Positions 24,234 through 32,791 of a stretch of 64,000 nt of DNA are shown here, one piece after another. The position numbers were made by a program, and so were the translations under genes. This DNA comes from Lachnospiraceae bacterium (GTDB taxonomy: Bacteria; Bacillota; Clostridia; Lachnospirales; Lachnospiraceae), in NCBI GenBank assembly GCA_900752065.1, contig CAADTT010000136.1, forward strand, positions 1 to 64,000. The letters run 5' to 3'. The notes beneath the pieces were generated by a model. That model saw nothing but the letters and a program-made list of their open reading frames with translations, was not told the origin of the DNA and searched no databases. Position 1 is the stretch's first letter, and each line of letters begins with the position of its first letter.

Positions 24234-25703
24234 ATGGAAGAATTTAATTTATACAGGGATATACAGGCGAGGACGGGCGGTGAGATCTTTCTGGGTGTGG
24301 TAGGCCCGGTAAGAACGGGAAAATCTACTTTTATCCGAAGGTTCATGGAAGAGATGGTGCTTCCGAATCTGGCGGAAAATGAAAAACGGATTGCCACTGA
24401 CGAGATGCCAACCAGCGGAAAAGGGCGGACAATCACGACAGTAGAGCCGAAATTCGTTCCTAAAAATGCGGCGCGTCTGCTGCTGTCTGAGGAGCTGGAG
24501 ATGAAGGTGCGTCTGGTAGACTGTGTAGGCTACATCGTAGAGGGGGCTTCCGGTGTGGATGACAGGGATGAACAGCGCATGGTAAAGACGCCCTGGTCAG
24601 AAAAAGAGATGCCCTTTTCCGAGGCTGCGAAGATTGGTACAGAAAAGGTCATCCGGGATCACTCCACCGTAGGCATCGTGGTAACCTGTGACGGAAGCTT
24701 CGGAGATCTGCCGAGAGAGAACTTCGCAGAGCCGGAGAGAAAGGCGATCAGCGAACTGCAGAAGGCGGGAAAACCTTTTATCGTTCTGGTGAATTCAGAA
24801 AAGCCTTATGGAGAAGAGGCAAAAAGAGTGCTGTCCTATCTGGAGTCTGAATATCAGGTAAGCGCACTCGCGGTAAACTGTGAACAGCTCCGCAGAGATG
24901 ATATTCACAGGATCCTGGAGAAAATCCTGTATGAATTTCCGCTGGTCAAGTTGGAATTCTATATTCCCAAATGGGTCGAAACGCTTCCGGCAGATCATGT
25001 CATCAAAGATTCCCTGTTATCAGGTATCCGGGAACTGCTGAAGGCGCAGCATCACATCCGGGATATTTCCGGTGAATCGGTTCAGTTTGAAAATCCTTAT
25101 GCGAAAAAGATCAAACTGGATGGCGTAGACCTGTCAAGCGGAACGGCAAGAGTACAGATTGAGATCGACGATACATACTACTATGAGATGCTCAGTGAAA
25201 TGTCGGGTGTCCCAATCGAAGGAGAGTATCAGTTGATATCCATGATCCGGGATCTGTCGGCTCTAAAAAAGGAGTATGATGGCGTGGCGCAGGCAATTAC
25301 GGCGGTGCGCGGCACAGGCTACGGCGTGATCACGCCGAGGCAGGATGAGATCGTTCTGGATGAACCTGCGGTGATCAAGCAGGGAAGTAAGTTCGGTGTC
25401 AAGATCAAGGCGGCCAGCCCGTCTATTCATCTGATACGGGCTGATATTGAGACAGAGATCGCTCCAATCGTGGGCAGTGAGCAGCAGGCGGAGGATCTGA
25501 TCGCTTATATTAAGGAAAACAGCAGAGGCGAGAAGGGCATATGGGATACGAATATTTTCGGAAAATCCATCGAGCAGTTGGTGGAAGACGGCATACGCGC
25601 CAAGCTTGCGATGATCGGTGAGGAAAGCCAGGCAAAGCTGCAGGATACAATGAAAAAGATCGTGAACGAGTCAAACGGCGGTCTTGTATGTATTATTATC
25701 TAA
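24234..25703 (+). CDS. spoIVA: Stage IV sporulation protein A (spore coat ATPase)
   Basis: This 489-residue protein starts MEEFNLYRDIQARTGG and has a TRAFAC-class P-loop (GPVRTGKS, 24-31), as in SpoIVA of Bacillus (492 residues). SpoIVA hydrolyses ATP and polymerises on the forespore surface to form the coat base. The C terminus ends with hydrophobic residues (GLVCIII) typical of the family. The ATG at 24234 is preferred over an upstream in-frame start at 24159 because it gives the conserved N terminus and has a G-rich site before it. No mother-cell promoter was clearly identified. Confidence 0.96.
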   Translation: MEEFNLYRDIQARTGGEIFLGVVGPVRTGKSTFIRRFMEEMVLPNLAENEKRIATDEMPTSGKGRTITTVEPKFVPKNAARLLLSEELEMKVRLVDCVGYIVEGASGVDDRDEQRMVKTPWSEKEMPFSEAAKIGTEKVIRDHSTVGIVVTCDGSFGDLPRENFAEPERKAISELQKAGKPFIVLVNSEKPYGEEAKRVLSYLESEYQVSALAVNCEQLRRDDIHRILEKILYEFPLVKLEFYIPKWVETLPADHVIKDSLLSGIRELLKAQHHIRDISGESVQFENPYAKKIKLDGVDLSSGTARVQIEIDDTYYYEMLSEMSGVPIEGEYQLISMIRDLSALKKEYDGVAQAITAVRGTGYGVITPRQDEIVLDEPAVIKQGSKFGVKIKAASPSIHLIRADIETEIAPIVGSEQQAEDLIAYIKENSRGEKGIWDTNIFGKSIEQLVEDGIRAKLAMIGEESQAKLQDTMKKIVNESNGGLVCIII

Positions 25704-25837
25704 TGCTTTTTGCATATTTTGCATTATGCGATAAGTTTTTGTTTACAAAAATATAAAAATTTGATAAACTTTTTCCGTAGCAAACGGTAATTGAAAAATT
25801 AGTTATCGGAAAAAGAAAAAACATAGGAGGGAAACTA

Positions 25838-27214
25838 ATGTTAGAAAAACTGTTCAAGCTCAGAGAACATAACACGGATGCTAAGACAGAGATTATTGCC
25901 GGAATCACTACTTTTATGACGATGGCATATATTCTTGCAGTAAACCCGAACATCCTTTCCGCTACCGGTATGGATAAGGGCGCTGTCTTTACGGCGACAG
26001 CAGTGGCATCCTTCATCGGCACCATGCTGATGGCGATTTTTGCAAATTATCCATTTGCACTGGCTCCGGGAATGGGACTGAATGCGTACTTCGCATACAC
26101 CGTCGTGCTTCAGTACGGCTATTCCTGGGAGATTGCTCTGGCAGCCGTATTCATCGAGGGTATCATCTTTATCCTGCTGTCCTGTTTCAATGTTCGCGAG
26201 GCGATCTTCAATGCGATTCCACTGACACTGAAACATGCGGTAAGTGTAGGTATCGGTCTTTTCATTGCATTTATCGGACTTCAGAATGCAAAGATCGTCA
26301 TCGGCGGAAGCACACTGCTGTCCCTGTTTTCTGTAGAAGGATTTCAGCAGCTTAACAATGGAGCAGGCGCTTTCAGCGATGTGGGAGTTACGGTTCTGCT
26401 GGCGATCATTGGCGTTATTGTCACTGCGATTCTCGTAGTGAAAAATATAAAGGGAAATATCCTCTGGGGTATCCTGATCACCTGGGCGCTGGGTATCATC
26501 TGCCAGTTTGCAGGCATATATGTACCGAACCCGGAGATTGGTTTTTATTCCCTGCTTCCGGATTTTAGCGCCGGAATCTCCATTCCGAGTCTGGCGCCTG
26601 TGTTTGGAAAATTCCAGTTCACAGGGATTCCGGTTCTGGAGCTGATCGTTATTGTATTTGCATTCCTTTTTGTAGACCTGTTTGATACGCTGGGAACTCT
26701 GGTAGGCGTTTCCACAAAGGCAAACATGCTGGATAAGGATGGAAAGCTTCCGAATATCAAGGGCGCACTTCTGGCAGACGCAGTGGCTACGACAGCAGGT
26801 GCTGTTCTGGGTACTTCTACGGTTACTACTTTTGTAGAGAGCGCTTCCGGTGTGGCAGAAGGCGGAAGAACAGGACTGACTGCAGTGACTACAGCGATTC
26901 TTTTCGGCCTGTCCCTGCTGCTTTCCCCGATCTTTCTGGCAATCCCGTCCTTTGCGACAGCGCCGGCCCTGATCATTGTAGGTTTCTACATGCTGGGTAA
27001 TGTGGTGAAGATCAACTTTGAGGATGCCAGCGAAGGTATTCCGGCATTTATCTGTATCGCAGCAATGCCGTTCTTCTACAGCATTTCCGAAGGTATCGCT
27101 ATGGGAATTATTTCCTACGTGGTAATCAATCTGGTTTCAGGGAAGACAAAGAAGCTCAGTATCGTTATGTATATTCTGACGATCCTGTTCATCCTGAAAT
27201 ATTTCCTGCTGTAA
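25838..27214 (+). CDS. NCS2-family purine permease (AzgA/PbuG-like)
   Basis: This 458-residue membrane protein has 12-14 hydrophobic segments and the family signature near the N terminus (TEIIAGITTFMTMAYILAVNP). This is the AzgA/PbuG/PbuO branch that imports hypoxanthine, guanine or adenine by proton symport. Conserved pieces include PGMGLNAYF and the TSTVTTFVESASG loop. The 134-base upstream region has a weak promoter (TTTACA, 17 bases, TAAACT near 25742-25770). I do not see the purine riboswitch core there. A terminator follows at 27288-27319. Confidence 0.9.
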   Translation: MLEKLFKLREHNTDAKTEIIAGITTFMTMAYILAVNPNILSATGMDKGAVFTATAVASFIGTMLMAIFANYPFALAPGMGLNAYFAYTVVLQYGYSWEIALAAVFIEGIIFILLSCFNVREAIFNAIPLTLKHAVSVGIGLFIAFIGLQNAKIVIGGSTLLSLFSVEGFQQLNNGAGAFSDVGVTVLLAIIGVIVTAILVVKNIKGNILWGILITWALGIICQFAGIYVPNPEIGFYSLLPDFSAGISIPSLAPVFGKFQFTGIPVLELIVIVFAFLFVDLFDTLGTLVGVSTKANMLDKDGKLPNIKGALLADAVATTAGAVLGTSTVTTFVESASGVAEGGRTGLTAVTTAILFGLSLLLSPIFLAIPSFATAPALIIVGFYMLGNVVKINFEDASEGIPAFICIAAMPFFYSISEGIAMGIISYVVINLVSGKTKKLSIVMYILTILFILKYFLL

Positions 27215-27287
27215 AAACGTGACAGTGATTTAGCTGGTCTGTAGTTTGACAGTACAGACTGAAGAAAAAGTTTTAGACATCAGAATC

Positions 27288-27319
27288 GGGCAGTTCCTGA
27301 AAAGGGGCTGCTCTTTTTT
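27288..27319 (+). terminator. Terminator of the purine permease gene
   Basis: The stem 27288-27298 pairs with 27303-27313 across a GAAA loop (including G-T pairs) and is followed by six T. Confidence 0.75.
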
Positions 27320-27333
27320 CTGCCAGAAAGAAA

Positions 27334-27362
27334 TTGACAAATAAGATATGGTGTTTTATAAT
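27334..27362 (+). promoter_or_regulatory. Consensus promoter of the cell-wall-binding protein gene
   Basis: TTGACA (27334-27339) and TATAAT (27357-27362), with exactly 17 bases between them, match the full sigma-A consensus. The frameshifted gene downstream is therefore probably still transcribed. Confidence 0.85.
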
Positions 27363-27413
27363 AAGTTCAGAATCTTAATAATTCTGTAATATTTATGAAA
27401 AAAGGGGTATTCT

Positions 27414-28651
27414 ATGAAGAGAAAAAAAGCTGTCTACGTTCTTTTGGTACTGTTTGCAGTTCTCGCACTGATGCCAATGAAGGCAGATGCAGCCTGGAAG
27501 ACGAAGAATGGGGAAACGTTTTATTACAACACGAAGGGGAGAAAGGTAAAAGGCTGGCTGATCTATCAGGGAAAAAATATTATCTGAATGAAAAAGGCGT
27601 GCTTCAGACCGGATGGCAGCAGATTGACGGACATTATTATTATTTCTCAAAGGGCAGGAAGCAGTATGGCGCCGCATTGAAAGGATATCAGACCCTGGGG
27701 AAAAAAAGATTCTATTTTTCAGAGAAGAACGGCCGTTTAATGACCGGATGGTATAAAGTTAAGAAAAAGAAATATTATGCGACAAATGAGGAAGGCATCT
27801 ATACCGGGGTGAGAGATATTGACGGACAAACGTATTTGTTTAGTCTGAAAGGTGTTCTGCAGAAGGGCTGGTGCAGCTATAAGGACAATACATATTATTG
27901 TACAAGGAATACTGGTGCGATTGCAAAGGGGCTTGGTTCGATCGGCGGAACGCTGTATTACTTTGACGAATTTGGAATTATGCAGAAGAATAGGGTGATC
28001 ACAGTCAATGACATTTCCTATTCGATCAATTCCAGCGGAATCTGTACGAAGATCGCTTCCAATTCCAGTACTCCGGAAGACATGCTTTTCTTTACACTGT
28101 ATGAGTCCGGTATGGACGGTTATGGTCAGGTGGGCGGTGACAGTGGAAATGCCTGCGGCAAATATCAGTTTGACAGAAGATATTCCCTGATTCCGCTTGT
28201 GAAATACTGTTATCAAAATGATCCTGTAGTTTTCACAGCATTTGCACCTTACGCAAAATGGAGCAATACTTCCAAATATCAGGAGAAGCTGAAAGGCAAT
28301 AAAAAATTTTACCGGGCATGGACAGCAATTTATCAGGCATACCCCTTTGTATTTAAAAATTATCAGGATGCGTTTGCTATGAAGGAGTATTATGAGCCGG
28401 TGGAAAAGCAGTTAAAAATATGGGGGATCGATATTTCATCCCGTCCTTATGTCGTGAAGGGTGCGGTGTTCAGCTATTCGATCCAGCATGGTGCATATAC
28501 AGCGGCAATGGCGGTACGCGATGCCAAGATCAAGAATTCGACTTCAAATGAAGATTTCTTAAAGAAGCTTTATAAATTCCGAATCAGCAAATTCCCGCTT
28601 TATCGAAGCAGATATACACGGGAAATGAGTGACGCATTAAGCCGTCTATAA
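27414..28651 (+). pseudogene. Secreted cell-wall-binding repeat protein with lysozyme-like C terminus, frameshifted
   Basis: The reading frame that starts at ATG 27414 (site AAAGGGG upstream) encodes a signal peptide (MKRKKAVYVLLVLFAVLAL) and the first Trp/Tyr-rich wall-binding repeat, but stops at 27585-27587. The rest continues in another frame to 28651. A run of six A (27572-27577) sits at the switch; one more A would restore one 412-residue protein. The downstream part has several choline-binding-type repeats and then a domain with ESGMDGYGQVGGDSGNACG that resembles a lysozyme or related glycan hydrolase. The break could be a decayed gene, phase variation, ribosomal slippage or a sequence error. 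The catalytic family is uncertain. Confidence 0.75.
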
Positions 28652-28662
28652 AAGCAAAAGGT

Positions 28663-28708
28663 GCTGCCGCAGAATCAGACAAAAATGTTCTGCGGCAGCT
28701 TCTTTTTA
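28663..28708 (+). terminator. Terminator before cobT
   Basis: GCTGCCGCAGAA (28663-28674) pairs with TTCTGCGGCAGC (28688-28699), followed by TTCTTTTTA. The identical 12-bp stem recurs at 40293-40326. Confidence 0.85.
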
Positions 28709-28737
28709 TGCAGATAGAAAAGCAGGAGGCAGATGAA

Positions 28738-29787
28738 ATGACTTTAGAAGAAGCAGTAAGAAAGATACAGGGCCCGGACCGGGAAGCGATGGAAGTATGC
28801 CGGAAACGATGGAACAGTATTGCAAAACCTTTGCATAGTCTGGGCAGGCTGGAGGATGCACTGATAAAGATCGCAGGGATTACGGGGAGTGCAGATATCC
28901 GGCTGGACAAAAAAGCGCTGGTACCCATGTGTGCGGACAATGGAGTTGTGGCGGAGGGGATCGCGCAGAGCGGACAGGATGTTACGGTGATCGTTTCAGA
29001 AAATTTTTTAAAGACAAAAGCGACGGCCAGCATCATGTGCCGGGTGGCGGGGGCAGATATCTTTCCGGTGGATATCGGAATCGCATCGGATACCTGCCTG
29101 ATCAACAGGAAAGTTGCTTATGGGACAAAAAACATGACAAAAGAGCCGGCCATGACACGCGGGCAGGCGCTGCAGGCGATTGAAACAGGGATTGACATGA
29201 TAGCTGAGCTGAAAGAAAAAGGATATCAGATCATTGCCACCGGAGAAATGGGGATCGGAAATACGACGACCAGCAGTGCAGTAGCATCGGTTCTTTTGGG
29301 GGAACCGGTAGAAAATGTAACGGGCCGGGGTGCGGGACTTTCCACGGAGGGGCTTACCAGAAAGATTCGTGCGATTCACCGCGCGATAGAAAAGAATCAG
29401 CCGGATCCGGCAGATAGTGTGGATGTGATCGCAAAAGTCGGCGGATTTGATATTGCCGGATTGACAGGTTTGTTTTTAGGGGGTGCGGTTTACCATGTTC
29501 CCATCATTATAGATGGGTTTATCTCTGCGGTAGCGGCGCTTGCGGCTATGTCCATCTGTCCGGCGGTGCGGGATTATATGCTTGCATCTCACGTATCCAA
29601 GGAGCCGGCTGCAAAAATGGTTTTGAAAAAGCTGGGACTGCCGGCTGTCCTTCATGCGGAAATGTGCCTGGGAGAAGGGACGGGTGCTGTCGTTTATTTT
29701 CAGATCCTTGACATGGCATGCGCAGTCTACAATGGCATGAGTACCTTTCAGGAGGTGCATATTGAAGAGTATCAGCCGCTGGTATAG
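28738..29787 (+). CDS. cobT: Nicotinate-nucleotide:dimethylbenzimidazole phosphoribosyltransferase
   Basis: This 349-residue protein activates the lower-ligand base of cobamides by transferring phosphoribose from nicotinate mononucleotide. The motif CLGEGTGAV carries E313, which corresponds to the catalytic Glu317 of the Salmonella enzyme. The ATG at 28738 follows AGGAGG (28723-28728). It leads a run of late-stage cobamide genes (cobU, cobS, a cobC-like gene). These would complete the corrinoid used by AcsCD. No riboswitch is visible in the 86 bases upstream. Confidence 0.95.
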   Translation: MTLEEAVRKIQGPDREAMEVCRKRWNSIAKPLHSLGRLEDALIKIAGITGSADIRLDKKALVPMCADNGVVAEGIAQSGQDVTVIVSENFLKTKATASIMCRVAGADIFPVDIGIASDTCLINRKVAYGTKNMTKEPAMTRGQALQAIETGIDMIAELKEKGYQIIATGEMGIGNTTTSSAVASVLLGEPVENVTGRGAGLSTEGLTRKIRAIHRAIEKNQPDPADSVDVIAKVGGFDIAGLTGLFLGGAVYHVPIIIDGFISAVAALAAMSICPAVRDYMLASHVSKEPAAKMVLKKLGLPAVLHAEMCLGEGTGAVVYFQILDMACAVYNGMSTFQEVHIEEYQPLV

Positions 29788-29799
29788 AAGGAGGAGCAG

Positions 29800-30312
29800 A
29801 TGTTTATTTTAGTGACAGGCGGCAGCGGCAGCGGTAAGTCTGCCTATGCGGAAAGCGAGATCGTAAAGCTGGGTGAAGGGAATCGATTCTATCTTGCGAC
29901 GATGATGAGCTTTGATGAAGAGAGCAGGAAACGAATTGCCAGACACCGCCGGATGCGGGCAGATAAGAAGTTTGAAACGATCGAGTGCTATACAGGACTT
30001 AAAAATATCGTGCTCCCCGGGGATAGTATTGTTTTGCTGGAATGCATGTCAAATCTTGTGGCGAATGAGATGTTTTCCGATGAAGGAGCCGGAGAACATA
30101 CGGTGAAGGAAGTGCTTTTGGGCGTCCGGCATCTGAAGGAACAGGTAAGGCACCTGGTGATCGTGACAAATGAAATTTTTTCAGACGGATATTCTTATGA
30201 AAGGGAAACGGAGCGTTATCAGGAATATCTGGGAAAGATCAATCAGGCTATGGGGCAGATGGCAGACCATGTGGCTGAGGTGGTTTACGGAATTCCCATG
30301 CTCCATAAATGA
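29800..30312 (+). CDS. cobU: Adenosylcobinamide kinase/adenosylcobinamide-phosphate guanylyltransferase
   Basis: This 170-residue protein has a P-loop GGSGSGKS (7-14) and a histidine (H49, in ARHRRMR) matching the GMP-accepting His46 of Salmonella CobU. It phosphorylates adenosylcobinamide and then adds GMP to give the substrate for CobS. It follows cobT by 12 bases, and its stop codon overlaps an ATGA at the start of the next gene region. A second, shorter relative lies at 31104. Confidence 0.93.
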   Translation: MFILVTGGSGSGKSAYAESEIVKLGEGNRFYLATMMSFDEESRKRIARHRRMRADKKFETIECYTGLKNIVLPGDSIVLLECMSNLVANEMFSDEGAGEHTVKEVLLGVRHLKEQVRHLVIVTNEIFSDGYSYERETERYQEYLGKINQAMGQMADHVAEVVYGIPMLHK

Positions 30313-30323
30313 GAGAGAGGCAG

Positions 30324-31094
30324 ATGAAGATGAATTTAGTGAGAGGATTGTTGATTGCATTTTCCATGTACAGTAAGATTCCCATGCCAAAAACAGAGTG
30401 GACGAAAGAGAGTATGAAGTATTTTTTATGTTTTTTTCCTTTGGTGGGGATTCCCATTGCTCTGCTCTGGATCATATGGATGCCGCTTGCAGAGATCCTT
30501 CAGGCGGGAGTGATCTTACGGACAACGGTGCTGGTACTGATCCCGGTTGCTGTGACAGGAGGAATTCATCTGGACGGGCTGCTGGACACGGCGGATGCTT
30601 TAAGCTCGTATAAGCCGATGGAGGAAAAGCTTGAGATTTTGAAGGATTCTCATGCCGGAGCGTTTGCCATTCTTGTAGGAATCAGCTATTTTCTCTTATA
30701 TTTTGGCATTCTTTCAGAAGCAGATTTTATTTCCATGCAGATCCTTGGAGTGGGATGTATCCTGTCAAGGGCGCTCAGCGGACTTGCGATGGTGTCCTTT
30801 CAAATGGCGAAAAATACAGGGCTTGCAGCTACTTTTTCCAATATGGCGGTAAAAGGGAGAGTACGGGCAGTAATGGTGTTCTATGTTCTGGCAGCGGCTT
30901 TGGCAATGATCCTGCTGGAGCCTGCAGGCGGAACGGCCGCCGTAGTTGGGGCGTTTCTGACTTTTTTGTTTTACAGGCGCATGTCCTACCGGAAGTTCGG
31001 AGGAATCACCGGTGATCTTGCGGGATTCTTTCTGCAGGTCTGTGAACTTGTGATGGCGCTGTGCGTGATCTTTACCCACATGGGGATGCGATAG
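30324..31094 (+). CDS. cobS: Adenosylcobinamide-GDP ribazoletransferase (cobalamin synthase)
   Basis: This roughly 256-residue integral membrane enzyme joins adenosylcobinamide-GDP and alpha-ribazole. It has several hydrophobic helices and the signature GGIHLDGLLDTADAL typical of CobS. The start is set at ATG 30324, after a purine-rich GAGAGAGAGG site; ATG 30330 is also possible. The ORF closely follows cobU, and the set works on the membrane-bound last steps of cobamide assembly. Confidence 0.94.
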   Translation: MKMNLVRGLLIAFSMYSKIPMPKTEWTKESMKYFLCFFPLVGIPIALLWIIWMPLAEILQAGVILRTTVLVLIPVAVTGGIHLDGLLDTADALSSYKPMEEKLEILKDSHAGAFAILVGISYFLLYFGILSEADFISMQILGVGCILSRALSGLAMVSFQMAKNTGLAATFSNMAVKGRVRAVMVFYVLAAALAMILLEPAGGTAAVVGAFLTFLFYRRMSYRKFGGITGDLAGFFLQVCELVMALCVIFTHMGMR

Positions 31095-31103
31095 GAGGTA
31101 TTT

Positions 31104-31484
31104 ATGAAGCTTGTAATTGGAGGGGCTTATCAGGGGAAGCTTTCTTACGCTTCGGAAAAATATGGCATTACAGAATGGACGGACGGGAGAAGCTGCAGCT
31201 TTGACGATATCTTTTGCTGTTCCGGTATTCATCATTTTCATGAGTATGTCCGGCGGGCATTGGAGGAGGACAGAGATCTGACAGAACTCGACCGGGAACT
31301 GGAGGAGAAAAATAAGGAGCTTGTCATCGTATCCAACGAGCTGGGATACGGGGTGGTTCCTGTCGATGCTTTTGACAGAAGATTTCGGGAGGCTCATGGG
31401 AGAATCTGCTGCAGGCTGGCCGCTGCGTCAGACGAGGTAAGCCGGGTCATTTGCGGCATTGGGACGGTGATCCGTCATGCTTGA
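31104..31484 (+). CDS. Second, short CobU-family protein
   Basis: This 126-residue protein resembles CobU at both ends. It has an altered P-loop (GGAYQGKLSYA) and a C-terminal block VSNELGYGVVPVDAFDRRFREAHG close to the CobU consensus. The histidine-containing middle segment is missing, and the P-loop has Leu after the GK where CobU has Ser. It is about 45 residues shorter than the cobU two genes upstream, so it may lack one or both activities, or act as a partner. It overlaps the next gene by eight bases, which suggests it is translated within the operon. Confidence 0.7.
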   Translation: MKLVIGGAYQGKLSYASEKYGITEWTDGRSCSFDDIFCCSGIHHFHEYVRRALEEDRDLTELDRELEEKNKELVIVSNELGYGVVPVDAFDRRFREAHGRICCRLAAASDEVSRVICGIGTVIRHA

Positions 31485-32049
31485 GGTCTGGCTGGTGCGT
31501 CATGGGAAAACAGCAGGAAATCTCCTGGGGCGTTATATCGGAACTACCGATGAGCCTTTGTGTCCGGAAGGGGCGGCGGCGCTTCGGGAGAAATCCTGCG
31601 AAGCGCCGGAAGTGGTTTATGCAAGCCCGATGAAGAGATGTCTGGAGACTGCCGGAATCCTCTGGCCAAACGTTCCGGTGGTGCAGGAGGAAGATCTCAG
31701 AGAATGTGATTTCGGCTCGTTTGAAAATAAGAGTTACCGGGAATTGAATGGAGATCCGGATTATCAGGCGTGGATCGACAGCAATGGAACCCTGGCTTTT
31801 CCGGGCGGAGAGTCGCCGGAGGAATTTAAAGCCAGAGTGCAGCGGGCATTTTTCGGTATTCTGGAGGAGGCGGGGCGTAAGGGATACCGGAGGATCGCTT
31901 TGGCGGTACACGGCGGGACGATCATGGCGATCATGGAAAAATGGGGGACTCCTCCGGGAGAATATTACCGCTGGCAGGTGAAAAATGGTGAAGGCTACGT
32001 GTTGCGGTTTGAAATGGGGCGGTGTACCTGCCGGAATATAGGGGGATGA
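31477..32049 (+). CDS. cobC: Histidine phosphatase family protein, probable alpha-ribazole phosphatase
   Basis: This 190-residue phosphoglycerate-mutase-like protein has the catalytic RHG motif (LVRHGKTAGN, about residue 6-15) and a second histidine in AVHGGTI. CobC-type members remove the 5'-phosphate of alpha-ribazole or of the finished cobamide phosphate. Co-location with cobT, cobU and cobS supports that role. The family is broad, so a general sugar-phosphate phosphatase cannot be excluded. Confidence 0.85.
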   Translation: MLEVWLVRHGKTAGNLLGRYIGTTDEPLCPEGAAALREKSCEAPEVVYASPMKRCLETAGILWPNVPVVQEEDLRECDFGSFENKSYRELNGDPDYQAWIDSNGTLAFPGGESPEEFKARVQRAFFGILEEAGRKGYRRIALAVHGGTIMAIMEKWGTPPGEYYRWQVKNGEGYVLRFEMGRCTCRNIGG

Positions 32050-32050
32050 G

Positions 32051-32080
32051 GTAACAGTTCGGTCCTGGCTGAACTGTAAC
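32051..32080 (+). repeat. Dispersed palindromic motif, copy 4
   Basis: GTAACAGTTC (32051-32060) pairs with GAACTGTAAC (32071-32080) with one mismatch. The right half is the 15-base TGGCTGAACTGTAAC (32066-32080), identical to 19279-19293. It lies at the end of the cob operon and may act as a weak terminator. Confidence 0.5.
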
Positions 32081-32109
32081 GGAATGAAAATAGAATATCG
32101 AACATATGG

Positions 32110-32138
32110 TTGAACCCCGCCGGGACTTATGGTATGAT
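32110..32138 (+). promoter_or_regulatory. Promoter of ruvAB
   Basis: TTGAAC (32110-32115), 17 bases, TATGAT (32133-32138). Confidence 0.7.
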
Positions 32139-32173
32139 AGGCGGAGAATGTCGGTAGGATGGAGGCAGGGAGC

Positions 32174-32782
32174 ATGATTGCATATGTATGCGGAAAGATA
32201 GAGGAAGTCGGAGAGTCAAAGGTAGTCGTGGATGTTCACGATATGGGGTTTCAGGTTTTTGTAACCTCCCGGGATGTACAGGCGATGCCGTCTGTGGGCA
32301 GCATGGTAAAGCTTCACACATTTTTTTCAGTGAAAGAGGATTCCATGCAGCTTTTTGGCTTTCTGTCAAAGGATGATCTGGAGATGTTCCGGCTTTTGTT
32401 GAATGTAAACGGCGTAGGGCCAAAGGCGGCGCTTGGCGTACTGTCGGCTCTGTCGGCGGATGACCTGCGTTTTGCTATCCTGGCAGGTGATGCAAAGAGT
32501 ATCGCAAAGGCTCCGGGAATCGGAAACAAAACGGCACAGAAAATGATCCTGGAATTAAAGGATAAGATGAGCCTGGAGGATGCCTTTGAAAAGCGCATGG
32601 AACATACAGAGGGGATTTCGTCGCCGATGGGAGATGCAAAAGGGGAGGCTGTGCAGGCTCTTGTGGCTCTCGGCTATTCCAGCGGGGACGCTCTGAAGGC
32701 GGTGCAGCGCGCAGAAGTCTCTGATGAGATGAGCACAGAGGAGATCCTGAAGGCGGCGCTGAAAAATATGTCATTTTTATAG
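32174..32782 (+). CDS. ruvA: Holliday junction branch-migration protein RuvA
   Basis: This 202-residue protein starts MIAYVCGKIEEVGES and has the RuvA OB-fold, the two helix-hairpin-helix motifs (NVNGVGPKAALGVL near 75-88, KAPGIGNKTAQKM near 110-122) and a C-terminal RuvB-binding domain (VQALVALGYS). It binds four-way DNA junctions as a tetramer. The ATG at 32174 is chosen because GGAGGCAGGG lies directly upstream. ruvB follows by nine bases. Confidence 0.96.
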   Translation: MIAYVCGKIEEVGESKVVVDVHDMGFQVFVTSRDVQAMPSVGSMVKLHTFFSVKEDSMQLFGFLSKDDLEMFRLLLNVNGVGPKAALGVLSALSADDLRFAILAGDAKSIAKAPGIGNKTAQKMILELKDKMSLEDAFEKRMEHTEGISSPMGDAKGEAVQALVALGYSSGDALKAVQRAEVSDEMSTEEILKAALKNMSFL

Positions 32783-32791
32783 GGGGAAGCT

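Noticed and set aside
22868..24436. Long minus-strand open frame opposite hydA (about 520 codons)
   Set aside because: It is antisense to a well-supported hydrogenase gene; its composition and lack of motifs indicate a shadow frame.
25704..25837. Purine riboswitch upstream of the NCS2 permease
   Set aside because: The conserved core of the purine aptamer is not visible; only an A/T-rich promoter-like stretch is present.
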